DNA from: CBDCYS01 sp965226245
GTDB taxonomy: Bacteria; Acidobacteriota; Terriglobia; Bryobacterales; UBA6623
Assembly: GCA_965226245.1 (NCBI GenBank)
Contig: CBDDCL010000015.1
Coordinates: 4,402,001-4,466,000 of the forward strand
Length of the DNA stretch: 64,000 nt
Direction: 5' to 3'
Position 1 is the stretch's first letter. Each line of letters opens with the position of its first letter. This document shows, one piece after another, positions 41,760-50,260 of this stretch. Made by a program: the position numbers and the translations under genes. The notes beneath the pieces were generated by a model that ran no database searches, had not been told where the DNA came from, and saw nothing but the letters and a program-made list of their open reading frames with translations.

Positions 41760-42638
41760 TCAGCGATCCATCGACATGCAAGAGCCGACTCCGACCGCGA
41801 AACTTGACTTGAGAACCCACTCTCCCTGTTCCCTGGGCTGCACCTCGTAGAGACCGTCGTTGAGGTTCTCTTTGATCCGCCAGTCAATCGGGTCATCCGC
41901 TAAAGAACGGTTGGTGAGTTTCGGTTTCTGGCTGACGATTTGGCGGATGATCCAGGAGCGGCCCCCGTTTAGGGTTTCGTACAACTCAAACGGATCTCCT
42001 TGCGAGACAAGCAAATCCACGATGAGCAGGCCGTGTTCCTGCGTGTCGAAGAAAAACTCGAGAACAGCGCCGGTAGCGTCCTCGTCTTCGTTGATGGCGT
42101 AGCGTTCCCATGTCGAGCCGCCGTCAACGCTCACCAGCAACAGGGGTGTCGTGGAACGGTCGTAGTCCCCTTCCTGGCCGCCGATCCAGCCATGGGTCGA
42201 GTCGGCAAACTGAATCAGTTCAAATCCCGCGCCTGAGTACCGCGGAATCGGCTCCTGCCAGCTTCGCCCGCCGTCCCCGCTGGCGAGCAATATCGTGGAA
42301 ATCGTAGCGGCGGCCGTGTGAATGTTGCCGATCAAGAATACTTTGTCTCCCGCGGTCTCGACTCCGGTCAGTTCGAGAAAAAGCCGGCAAGGAGTCACAT
42401 CCGAGCAGACGATCCCGGCGCGCGAGAAATGATCGTAGCCACAGTCAAGCGGTACGACCAAAGGAGATCCCTCGTAGGAAATCGCCGGGGGCTCCGGCGG
42501 CTGCTCCTCCTGGGGCTCGTCTTGCCCGGCTGCCCGAGCAATGATGGCGGCCAGCGCCAGAACGACAAAGAGCCGCCAGCAGGCGCTCCGTCGCAAGCAC
42601 GGGTGAAAGATGGCTTTAGCGATCAAACTGCCGGTCAT
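41760..42638 (-). CDS. BNR/Asp-box repeat protein (Ycf48-like fold)
   Basis: A 292-residue secreted protein; a signal-like segment lies at residues ~20-38 (RLFVVLALAAIIARAAG). Three Asp-box repeats are visible (SGDGGRSWQ, SVDGGSTWE, TLNGGRSWI) in a beta-propeller of the sialidase/Ycf48 kind. Catalytic residues of sialidases are absent, so a binding or assembly role is more likely. It is flanked by the degraded PQQ gene (convergent). Confidence 0.7.
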   Translation of the reverse strand: MTGSLIAKAIFHPCLRRSACWRLFVVLALAAIIARAAGQDEPQEEQPPEPPAISYEGSPLVVPLDCGYDHFSRAGIVCSDVTPCRLFLELTGVETAGDKVFLIGNIHTAAATISTILLASGDGGRSWQEPIPRYSGAGFELIQFADSTHGWIGGQEGDYDRSTTPLLLVSVDGGSTWERYAINEDEDATGAVLEFFFDTQEHGLLIVDLLVSQGDPFELYETLNGGRSWIIRQIVSQKPKLTNRSLADDPIDWRIKENLNDGLYEVQPREQGEWVLKSSFAVGVGSCMSMDR

Positions 42639-42785
42639 TCTAACAGACTATCGCACCCCTGCAACGTCCGTCGTGGCACCCTTTGGATGTCCTTCCACGG
42701 CCTTCGGCGACCTCCGAGTGTCGTGGTTTCCCGTGAATACGGGGAATACAAGTAGGTTACACTGAGATTGAATTCGTTCAAGAAT

Positions 42786-43148
42786 ATGGACCTTCCGGCA
42801 CTGGATCCACTCTGGCAGGGCCCACTCCCGCTGGCGCTGAGGGCCCTCATTGAAATCCCGCTGCTGAGCTATCTCGGCTACCGAGTCATCCTGGTCATTC
42901 GAGGGACGCGAGCCGCCCCGGTTGCCTTGGGCGTGGTGCTGCTGGGGCTGCTGTATCTCGTCTCCGGCCTGCTGCGTCTGGAAACCATCCGGTGGGCCTC
43001 TTTAGTGGAGGGCGTAACCACTGATCCGATCGATTTGAGCCAGGTTTCCGAATCCCGGAGTTTCCAAACCACCGCTCAACTGCCTGATCCCTATCTGCGG
43101 TTTCTGACTAATGGTCCCACCGTCACCGTGCAGGTGGAGATCCAGTAA
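42786..43148 (+). CDS. Fused CdaA membrane domain and YbbR tail (DAC domain deleted)
   Basis: A 120-residue protein that joins two halves of the cdaA-ybbR operon. Residues 1-70 are the CdaA N-terminus with three membrane helices (LIEIPLLSYLGYRVILVIRG, TRAAPVALGVVLLGLLYLV; CdaA of B. subtilis has YKLIMIIRGTKAVQLLKG here). Residues 71-120 are the end of a YbbR/CdaR domain (GVTTDPIDLSQVSESRSF, then LPDPYLRF and PTVTVQVEIQ). The diadenylate cyclase (DAC) domain (DGA and RHR motifs) and most YbbR repeats are missing. glmM follows 32 bases downstream, as in intact cdaA-cdaR-glmM operons. Start ATG 42786; a TTG 18 bases upstream is in frame. Confidence 0.75.
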   Translation: MDLPALDPLWQGPLPLALRALIEIPLLSYLGYRVILVIRGTRAAPVALGVVLLGLLYLVSGLLRLETIRWASLVEGVTTDPIDLSQVSESRSFQTTAQLPDPYLRFLTNGPTVTVQVEIQ

Positions 43149-43180
43149 GCCCCCCTCAGCAGGCCCTTCCCGCTACTTTC

Positions 43181-44539
43181 ATGAAGAAAAAGCTATTCGG
43201 AACAGACGGCATTCGCGGCGTTGCGGGCAAGTATCCGCTTGATGAAGAAACCGTCTTTGTGGTCGGCGCCGCACTGGGCCAGTCCGTGAGCCGCTCATCG
43301 GCACGGCCCGCAGTCCTGATCGGGATGGATACTCGCGAGTCTGGCCCTGGCTTAGCCGAATTGGTGGCAGGTGGCCTGGAAGCCCGCGGCACCGACGTCA
43401 AATTCGCGGGCGTGCTGACAACCCCCGGGGTGGCCCACCTCACGCAGCACGGGGAATTCGATTGCGGTGTCATGATCTCCGCGTCTCACAACCCATTCGA
43501 AGACAACGGCCTCAAGGTGTTCGGGTCCGCGGGCTTCAAGCTTTCTGACACTGAAGAGCGTGAGATCGAGGCGGCAATCTTCAGGCTGCTGGAACAGCGG
43601 ATCGAACCGCAAGGAAGAAAACTGGAGATCGAGGCATCCGCGGCGAACCGATACCTGGACCACCTGTCTAGTATTTGGTCCTTTGATGGTAAGCTCGATT
43701 CATTTCGGGTGGTGGTGGACTGCGCCAACGGCGCCGCATCGGAGCTGGCCCCGCATCTGTTCGCGCGTCTCGGTGTCACGGCGGAGTTCATCGGCAATCA
43801 TCCAAACGGCCGCAACATCAATCGGAATTGCGGGTCTCTCCACTTGGACAGCCTCAGCGAAAAGGTTCTCGAGTCCGGCGCCGACTTGGGAATCGCCTTC
43901 GACGGAGATGCCGATCGTGCGCTTTTTGTCGCAGAAAACGGTCAAACTGTCGATGGCGACGTGGTATTGTTGCTGGCGGCCCGCCACATGGCCGAAAGGA
44001 AGCGGCTAACCAATCATCTCGTCGTTACCACCCTGATGGCGAATATGGGACTCGAGAAAGCGCTTCGGGAGAGTGGCATCAACATGGTGCGAACTCCGGT
44101 CGGCGACAAATACGTCTTGGAGGAAATGCTGCAGCGTGACGCGGCCCTGGGCGGGGAGCAATCGGGGCATATCATATTCCGGGAACACGCCACCACCGGT
44201 GACGGGCTTCTCACAGCCTGCGCGCTGCTCGAAATACTGTCGGCAAACAACGAACCATTGAGTAAGCTGGCCCGCCGCCTAACCGTGTTCCCGCAAACGA
44301 TCAAGAACGTCCGAGTGACGCACAAGCCGCCATTGGAGGATGTGCCGACGCTCACGGAGGCAATCTCGGCGAGTGAGGAAGAACTTGCCGGCCGCGGCCG
44401 CGTGATTGTGCGCTATTCAGGCACGGAGCCGCTGCTGAGGATCATGGTAGAGGCGGAAAATACCGCTGACGTTGAGCGCTATTCATCCCGGCTCGTCCGC
44501 GTGGTCGAGCAGCACTTGGGGGCAAGCGGGAGGCCCTGA
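43181..44539 (+). CDS. glmM: Phosphoglucosamine mutase
   Basis: A 452-residue enzyme interconverting glucosamine-6-P and glucosamine-1-P for peptidoglycan and lipopolysaccharide precursors. Motifs: LFGTDGIRGVAG at the N-terminus, MISASHNPFEDNG with the phospho-serine, GIAFDGDADRALFV (metal site), GEQSGHIIFREHATTGDG (sugar-binding) and RYSGTEPLLRIMVE (phosphate-binding). Intact. Preceded by the deleted cdaA/ybbR fragment, so the operon would normally also set c-di-AMP levels. Confidence 0.95.
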   Translation: MKKKLFGTDGIRGVAGKYPLDEETVFVVGAALGQSVSRSSARPAVLIGMDTRESGPGLAELVAGGLEARGTDVKFAGVLTTPGVAHLTQHGEFDCGVMISASHNPFEDNGLKVFGSAGFKLSDTEEREIEAAIFRLLEQRIEPQGRKLEIEASAANRYLDHLSSIWSFDGKLDSFRVVVDCANGAASELAPHLFARLGVTAEFIGNHPNGRNINRNCGSLHLDSLSEKVLESGADLGIAFDGDADRALFVAENGQTVDGDVVLLLAARHMAERKRLTNHLVVTTLMANMGLEKALRESGINMVRTPVGDKYVLEEMLQRDAALGGEQSGHIIFREHATTGDGLLTACALLEILSANNEPLSKLARRLTVFPQTIKNVRVTHKPPLEDVPTLTEAISASEEELAGRGRVIVRYSGTEPLLRIMVEAENTADVERYSSRLVRVVEQHLGASGRP

Positions 44540-44591
44540 GCACTCGCATCCCCAACTCCGCCCCGATCATGCAAAAAACCCTCAAACGGCC

Positions 44592-44630
44592 GGACAGAGC
44601 CGCGGACGGAAGTCCGCGGTCCTCCGTCCG
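44592..44630. terminator. Nested hairpins after glmM
   Basis: GGACAGAGCCGCGGACGGA pairs in two ways with the following AGTCCGCGGTCCTCCGTCC, giving two alternative stems. No T tract follows, so it may be a repeat rather than a rho-independent terminator. Confidence 0.4.
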
Positions 44631-44817
44631 AGACTTCTGCCAAAATCGGCAACGCCACCCCATGACCCAACTCGCCGAACAGCAGTTGGGTGCCGAGCCG
44701 TGACCGGAGTGGTCCGGTGTTTGGATAATCGCGATTTCAGTTCAACAACTTTGGAAACTTGCCACCTCTCGTACATGTTTGGCCTTGTAGAATGGGTAGC
44801 AGGCAATCGGTGATCCA

Positions 44818-45105
44818 ATGAACCGCGTCTTGACCTACGAGATTCAGGAAGAAGTATACCCGGCCCTTGAGCAGATGGCGAAAAAGGCTGGTGTCGAGAC
44901 GGAGGCATATGTTTTGGAATACCTCGCGCGCCAAGCATCAAAAAGCCCGCAACAACTAAGCGCTGCTGAACAGGAAGCGGCACTCAAGCGCTTCGACAAC
45001 CTTATTGGGTCAGTCGGCCTGGGGCACCCGACTGGCGCCGACAACGAAACGATCGACGCCGACCTGGAACGCGAATATGATGAGGTCGTTGAGAATCGCG
45101 GCTGA
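44818..45105 (+). CDS. Small antitoxin-like hypothetical protein (95 aa)
   Basis: A 95-residue helical protein (LTYEIQEEVYPALEQMAKKAG; LEYLARQASKSPQQLSAAEQEAALKRF) with an acidic tail. The layout (short N-terminal strand, basic helices, acidic end) resembles small CopG/Phd-type DNA-binding antitoxins, but I cannot place it in a family. It overlaps the next start by one base. Confidence 0.45.
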   Translation: MNRVLTYEIQEEVYPALEQMAKKAGVETEAYVLEYLARQASKSPQQLSAAEQEAALKRFDNLIGSVGLGHPTGADNETIDADLEREYDEVVENRG

Positions 45106-45938
45106 TGCTCCGCGATACCAAAGCACCCCCTAGTTCCATTCGCCGCGCCGATCCTTCTCTTCGCGCGCAAACCAGCAAAGACGTCCTGCGGCCGTTCGGC
45201 CTGCCTCGCTGGGCAGGTCTGTTGCTCTACGCCTTCTTTTGGGTCCTCCTCATCATTCCGCTGGTGCGCCGCTGGCGGAGGGGGCCCGAGTGGAACCGCG
45301 TTCGGGCCGCAATAGCGTCGCTGGGTCTGCTGGTTGCGATAGGAGGCTTCCTTCTGAAAGCCATGGTGTGGCAAACCATGCTGTGGCCCCTCCTGAGCTG
45401 GTGGCTGATGGCGGCAGGCGCCATTCTCGCTGTGGGAGCGATCGCATTCCCTCCGGCGGCTGACCCGGAAAAGGAGCGCAAACTGCAGCGTCGCCACTCG
45501 GCGGACTACTTTCTCAACGGGGGCCGCTTCGCGTCGGGCGACTTGCCGGGCAGCCCGCCCCTCAGACCCGGGACACCACTCTACCTGCTGCTGAGAGGTC
45601 AGCAACTGCTCCTAGTTCCCGTGGAGGGCAGGGGCGATGTCCATGCTGTCGTCGAACTCTCGCAAGTTTCCGACATCCGCGTGGACGGTGACTCCTACCT
45701 CCCCATTTACTTGTCGGAAGCGAAAGACCCTCCGGTGCGCGAAGAGAGCGTCGATCAATCAGAGAGCAGCGAGCTGGAACTTGTCACTGCCGCCGGCGGG
45801 AACATTCAGTTCCGCTACACGGGCGCCTTCAGCAAGCACCTGGCTGAGACAGCGGCCCACGCAATCTACAGCGTTCGCAAGCTAGCGGATCGTGTCGCCG
45901 GCCAAACCCCAGAAGTCTTCCACATAGTAGGACGATAG
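45105..45938 (+). CDS. Hypothetical membrane protein (PH-like C-terminus possible)
   Basis: A 277-residue protein with three to four hydrophobic segments in residues ~35-125 (LLLYAFFWVLLIIPLV; AIASLGLLVAIGGFLL; LLSWWLMAAGAILAVGAI) and a soluble C-terminal beta-rich domain with helix (LVPVEGRGDVHAVVELSQV...). Overlaps the previous gene's end by one base (TGATG) and the convergent radical-SAM gene by 57 bases at its 3' end. Function unknown. Confidence 0.6.
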   Translation: MLRDTKAPPSSIRRADPSLRAQTSKDVLRPFGLPRWAGLLLYAFFWVLLIIPLVRRWRRGPEWNRVRAAIASLGLLVAIGGFLLKAMVWQTMLWPLLSWWLMAAGAILAVGAIAFPPAADPEKERKLQRRHSADYFLNGGRFASGDLPGSPPLRPGTPLYLLLRGQQLLLVPVEGRGDVHAVVELSQVSDIRVDGDSYLPIYLSEAKDPPVREESVDQSESSELELVTAAGGNIQFRYTGAFSKHLAETAAHAIYSVRKLADRVAGQTPEVFHIVGR

Positions 45939-46928
45939 AACGTTCCCAAACAGAAAACAGTTGGCCTTGCACTCGGGAACTTCTCCGTAGAGGCGGCGTC
46001 CTCGCTTAAAAGCGGCTGAGATCGATCCATCCTCCAGCACATTGCCGGCAATCTTCCGCAGCACTTCGCAGGGATAGAACACATCGCCGTTCGGGTAGAC
46101 TCTCGGGAACATCGTCGGGTAGCACTTGAACTCCTCGAACATGAGCAGAGTCCGCAGCAGCTTGGGCGTTCCATTGATGCGGGCGGCCTTGCTCTTTCGC
46201 ATCTCGATCAGCTTCTCGACGAATGCCCGATAGCGGGCGTCCCGCAGGAAGGTGAAGTTCGGATATTTGCCATTGTTTTGTGCCGACTGGACCGAGAAAA
46301 CAAACCCGTGCTTACGGCAGAACTCGAGGATCTTCTCCGCCTCATCAATATTCCATCGCTCCAGAACACAGCTAATCGTCACCGACTGTGGCGGCAGCTT
46401 CTGCTTGACAAGCAGCAGGTTGTCGATCACCCGGGGAACCGCCGCCGATTTCGACATCGGCTCGGAAGGGTCGTGACTGATAGCGTCCAAGCTAATGATG
46501 ATGCCGTTGAGGTGGTCGAGAATGTCCGGATGACGATCGATCAAGACCCCGTTGGTGACCATCAGCACGGACCGGAAGCCGACATCCCGGCGGGCGGCGC
46601 GGACCAGCTCATCGATGTCGGGACGCATCAGGCACTCGCCGCCGGTGATGAGCATTGTGTCGACGTCCTTGCGAATCGCCCGGAAAATTCGGATCGTCGT
46701 TTCCGTGTCCACCTCTTCGCTGAATACCTGGGGATTCTTCTGGTTGCAGTAGCTGCAATCGAGATTGCACTTGTGGGTGGCGTAAAAGATGGCCGAGTAG
46801 GGCGTGACGATGGTCGACTTCAATACCTTGCGGCGATAGAGATTGAGAAAGTAGGCCCGGAAGTTTTTCACAACGAAGGGATAGTGCTGGAGCATCCCCC
46901 GGATGAGCTGGTGCTTTTGGGATTCCAT
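45882..46928 (-). CDS. Radical SAM protein
   Basis: A 348-residue radical SAM enzyme: THKCNLDCSYCNQ holds the CxxxCxxC that binds the 4Fe-4S cluster and SAM. Other motifs: LITGGECLMRPDIDELV (GGE/SAM-binding) and SLDAISHD (strand with the SxD/GxI pair). The C-terminal region has CYPTMFPRVYPNGDVFYPCEV and CKANCFLFG, resembling SPASM/twitch-type auxiliary cysteine clusters. Start ATG 46928 removes a non-homologous 71-residue extension. Product and pathway cannot be set. Confidence 0.88.
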   Translation of the reverse strand: MESQKHQLIRGMLQHYPFVVKNFRAYFLNLYRRKVLKSTIVTPYSAIFYATHKCNLDCSYCNQKNPQVFSEEVDTETTIRIFRAIRKDVDTMLITGGECLMRPDIDELVRAARRDVGFRSVLMVTNGVLIDRHPDILDHLNGIIISLDAISHDPSEPMSKSAAVPRVIDNLLLVKQKLPPQSVTISCVLERWNIDEAEKILEFCRKHGFVFSVQSAQNNGKYPNFTFLRDARYRAFVEKLIEMRKSKAARINGTPKLLRTLLMFEEFKCYPTMFPRVYPNGDVFYPCEVLRKIAGNVLEDGSISAAFKRGRRLYGEVPECKANCFLFGNVLSSYYVEDFWGLAGDTIR

Positions 46929-47038
46929 GGGTAGCGATCCACTATTCTCCCTTTTCCGGGAGCAGAGCACAATCGGCGCTCTGGGAGCCGTGATCTCGTA
47001 GCGCCTCGCTGCAAGCGCAAGGCTTGCCGCCGCACCCA

Positions 47039-47761
47039 TCACAGCTCGGGAGCAATCTGTTCGGGAGCCGTCACCCCCGGCGGTAACTCCATGATCTTGA
47101 TATTGCGGAAGTGGATTTCGGCTCCTTCGGACTCCAGGCACAAATAGCCTTTCTTTTGCGACGAGCGGCTCAGGCCGTTGACAAACTTGCCGTTCACCGA
47201 AAGCTTCACGACGCCGTCGACCGCGACCACGTCATAGGTATTCCAATTATCTCGTCCCAAAGCGCGATTCTCGATCGACTTGCTGCGAGTGCCCCTGGGA
47301 TTGTCGGGTACCGTCGTCACGCCGCCAACCCCGAAAAGCTCGCCATGAACATAGGCGATCGGAGGCGTCTTGCCGTCACGCGTGTTGAGCTTGACCCAAT
47401 CCAGCTCGAGCATTTGTACTTCGACGCCATCGGGAAGGCGATTGCTTTCTCGCGGGCGGGCGTTGCTCCAAAGGAACACCCCGGAGTTGCCGCCCAGCTC
47501 CATGTGCCGCCACTCGATATGCAGCACAAAGTTCTCGTACTGCTTCTCGCTTCGCATCACACCGATGGGCCGGCCCGAACACACCAGCAGCCCGTCACGG
47601 ACCGACCAAGTATCGTCGCCGGTGTTGACGTTGATCCAGCCAGAGAGGTCCTTGCCGTTGAACAGGTCACGAAACTGCGGGACGGGGCCGCCGCTCGCCT
47701 GATCGCCCGCGGCGGCGAACAAAAGCCATCCCAACAACAACACGATCCAGGTTTTTTTCAT
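47039..47761 (-). CDS. Secreted DUF1080-family protein
   Basis: A 240-residue secreted protein; signal WIVLLLGWLLFAAAGDQA. It has the DUF1080 (3-keto-disaccharide hydrolase-like, concanavalin-like) pattern: FRDLFNGKDLSGW, EWRHMELGGNSGVFLW, PDGVEVQMLELDW, NWNTYDVVAVDG and ESEGAEIHFRNIKIMEL. Probably binds or cleaves sugar in the periplasm. Lies before the radical SAM gene, same strand. Confidence 0.88.
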   Translation of the reverse strand: MKKTWIVLLLGWLLFAAAGDQASGGPVPQFRDLFNGKDLSGWINVNTGDDTWSVRDGLLVCSGRPIGVMRSEKQYENFVLHIEWRHMELGGNSGVFLWSNARPRESNRLPDGVEVQMLELDWVKLNTRDGKTPPIAYVHGELFGVGGVTTVPDNPRGTRSKSIENRALGRDNWNTYDVVAVDGVVKLSVNGKFVNGLSRSSQKKGYLCLESEGAEIHFRNIKIMELPPGVTAPEQIAPEL

Positions 47762-48589
47762 GGTGTGCAGTATCTCACGTTGAAATATCGGTATGTTTTT
47801 CTAACTTGCAATACCGGTTGGGCGTCTCCTCGCCGAACGAAGTACGCGAAACCACTTACATGCTGGGGGTGGCGCCGTACAAGGGCACCTACCTGGACCG
47901 AGGTGTCCAAGAAAAAACTTCATGGAGCTACGAGTTCATCAAGTGGTGGATACGATCCTCTCGCTCCTGCTTGATCAAGGCAGTTGAATCGACCTGACCT
48001 TGCGGTTCACCCTGGTGGATCCAAACGCCCTCGATCTCGATTAGGGATGGTTTTCGGGCATTGGGTTTCAAGAGCGGTCCATCCCGATCCTCGGTCATTT
48101 CCATTGCTCCACCCCGGCGTGCAGACCTAGCCGATTACGAACCGGCTTTGGGACAGCTAGGCGCCTCGCTTTGTCAATGATAATATACTTTATCGTCTAT
48201 TAAAACAAGCGCCAGGAGTGTGGTGATCGTGGATCGTCCGGGCAGTCACTTCCGCGAATCGGACTTGCAGGAAACTACTTCCCGTTGATCCAACTGAATT
48301 TCGATTCTGGACGGTTCTACGACTTTCGGTCACCCATCCAATCCGTCACCGAGTGAAAGGGGCCGATCCTCTAGCGATAGTCGTAGTCGGCGGGATCGCT
48401 GTCAACTTGATCAGAGCCGCCGGACCCGGCTCCCGCCCAATGTTCTGTCGACTATGCAACAATTGTGCCCACGCAGCAGGGGAGGACTTAGCTGTTTGGT
48501 CTAGCGTAGACACGCCTAGGCCTATTCGGTGAGCTTTTCCTTGAATAGCGGTTTGAAGCCAGTAGTAGTCGCTGTCTTTGAGGTGAACT
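47762..48589. other. Long intergenic region, no convincing gene
   Basis: About 830 bases. A plus-frame peptide at 47806-47997 (QYRLGVSSPNEVRETTYMLGV) and TLRFTLVDPNALD near 48000 look like pieces of decayed genes, but without start or continuity. AT-rich stretch at 48175-48205 (ATAATATACTTTAT). Nothing else recognisable. Confidence 0.4.
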
Positions 48590-49233
48590 TTGAACTATCT
48601 AAATCGAACCACATTGCATCTCGCGGTCGGCATTCTTGCCAGTTTGTTGCTCCAGGCTCTGCCGCTACGGGCGCAGCAGCTTGAATGGGCCCGCCAATTT
48701 GGCGGCGAAAATTCTGCCGTCGGCTTCAGCGTGGCGGTAGATGCCAGCGGCAATGTCTACACGACGGGGGCCTTTCGCGAGACCGTCGACTTTGACCCCG
48801 GTCCGGGAGTCTTCGACATGACCGCGATCGGTTTCGGCTCCAACATTTTCGTCACTAAGCTCGACAGCGCCGGGAAACTAGTCTGGGCCCGCCAATTCGG
48901 GGGCGGAGGTAGTGGAGGGGGCCGCAGCGTCGCCGTAGACGCCGCTGGCAATGTCTACACAACGGGGATATTTGGCGGGACCGCTGACTTCGACCCTGGC
49001 GCTGGATTCTTCAATCTGACCGCCAGCGGGCAAACCGCTCCATTTGTTACTAAGCTCGATAGCGCCGGAAGATTTGTTTGGGCCAAGACCATGGGCGGGG
49101 GCGACCCCTCCTGGGGGGCAAGTGTGGCAGTAGATGTGAGTGGCAACGTCTATCTGACCGGATTTTTCCGTTCTAACCGTGACTTTGACCCGGGTCCTGA
49201 AGTCTTGCTGCTCGCATCTGCTGGATCCGAGGA
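48590..49233 (+). pseudogene. SBBP-repeat surface protein, 5' part (interrupted by IS1595)
   Basis: N-terminal 215 residues of a secreted SBBP-repeat beta-propeller protein: signal peptide LAVGILASLLLQALPLRAQ, then repeats with the pattern SVAVDASGNVYTTGAF, SVAVDAAGNVYTTGIFGG and SVAVDVSGNVYLTGFF (repeat length about 60). TTG start behind GAGGTG. The last native residues are SAGSE, continuing in the segment at 50261 as DIFVTKLD. The IS duplicated TCCGAGGA. Confidence 0.85.
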
Positions 49234-50260
49234 ATGGGGTATTTAGTTGACTCCAGTAGCCACTACATCTTGGGGGTGGGGGTGCCGGCCCTGGTGGCCT
49301 CGACCATTGTCTTATAGGGAGCAGGGTCGGCGGCGACCGCCTGCTGGAGGAGGCGATAGAAAAGTTTGCCGCGCGACCGTGAGGTCCGCCGGTTGAAGCG
49401 GAACGTGAACTCGTCCAGGTAGTAGTCCAAATACTCGTGACTGACAGCCCCCTGGTGGGTCCCCAACAGCCAGCGCTTTAGCAGAGAGGCGACACGATGG
49501 ACTCTCGGCAGCAGCTTACTCGCCGATTGCCGCTTCCCGCGCAGCACGGTGACTTCATGGCGGTATCCTTTGTTCTCCAATCCCGCATAGCCTTCCCAGC
49601 CGTCGGTGTGCACGAGGCTGCCAGGTTGGATAGCTTCTTCGACAAAGGCTTCCAAGCTCGCCGCTGAGGCATCCGCGATCCGACGGAGCCGGATGCGACC
49701 CATACCGCGCCCATCCTCCTCGGCAGCAACCGCAACTAACGCTTTGCCAACCATTTCGCGACCTCGGACGCCCTCTTCGACTCCGCCCACATACGTTTCG
49801 TCCACCTCCACCCGGCCGACCAGCCGATTGCGACCGGGGCGCACCATGGCGCGGCGGAACTTGTGCAGCCAGGTCCAGGCGGTTACATAGCTACCCAAAC
49901 CCAAGACCCGCTGCAACTCCAGCGCGCTGGCCCCGCCTTTTTGCGTTGTCACCCACCAAGCCGCCCGGAACCACAACGTCAAGGGCTTGCGGGTGTCCTG
50001 GAAAATCGTGCCCGCCGTCACCGAGGCCTGGTAACCGCAGTCGGCGCAGAGCAGCAGATTGCGTTTGCTGGCCCATGAGGACTGGATCCCACAGCGCGGG
50101 CACACGAACCCCTCCGGCCAGCGCAGCTTCAGCAGGTACTCCCGGCACGCCTCCTCGGTCGAGAATCGAGCTTCCAACTCGACGAGGTTTCGGGGGTAGT
50201 CCTCCTTCATGCCCCCAACCACAACATATTGTGGCTACTGGAGTCAACTAAATACCCCAT
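49234..50260 (-). mobile_element. IS1595-family insertion sequence, copy 2
   Basis: Identical layout to copy 1 (1027 bp, 30-bp inverted repeats), inserted in the SBBP gene. Target duplication TCCGAGGA at 49226-49233 and 50261-50268 restores a continuous reading frame (SAGSEDIFVTKLD) if the element is removed. Confidence 0.95.
49263..50222 (-). CDS. IS1595-family transposase (copy 2)
   Basis: Translation identical to the transposase at 686-1645: zinc ribbon with four Cys, then the DDE core (VDETYVGG, VHTDGWEGY). GTG start as listed, ATG at +4 codons more likely. Intact; copies 1, 2 and 3 are the same sequence, so they arose recently. Confidence 0.95.
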   Translation of the reverse strand: MVGGMKEDYPRNLVELEARFSTEEACREYLLKLRWPEGFVCPRCGIQSSWASKRNLLLCADCGYQASVTAGTIFQDTRKPLTLWFRAAWWVTTQKGGASALELQRVLGLGSYVTAWTWLHKFRRAMVRPGRNRLVGRVEVDETYVGGVEEGVRGREMVGKALVAVAAEEDGRGMGRIRLRRIADASAASLEAFVEEAIQPGSLVHTDGWEGYAGLENKGYRHEVTVLRGKRQSASKLLPRVHRVASLLKRWLLGTHQGAVSHEYLDYYLDEFTFRFNRRTSRSRGKLFYRLLQQAVAADPAPYKTMVEATRAGTPTPKM

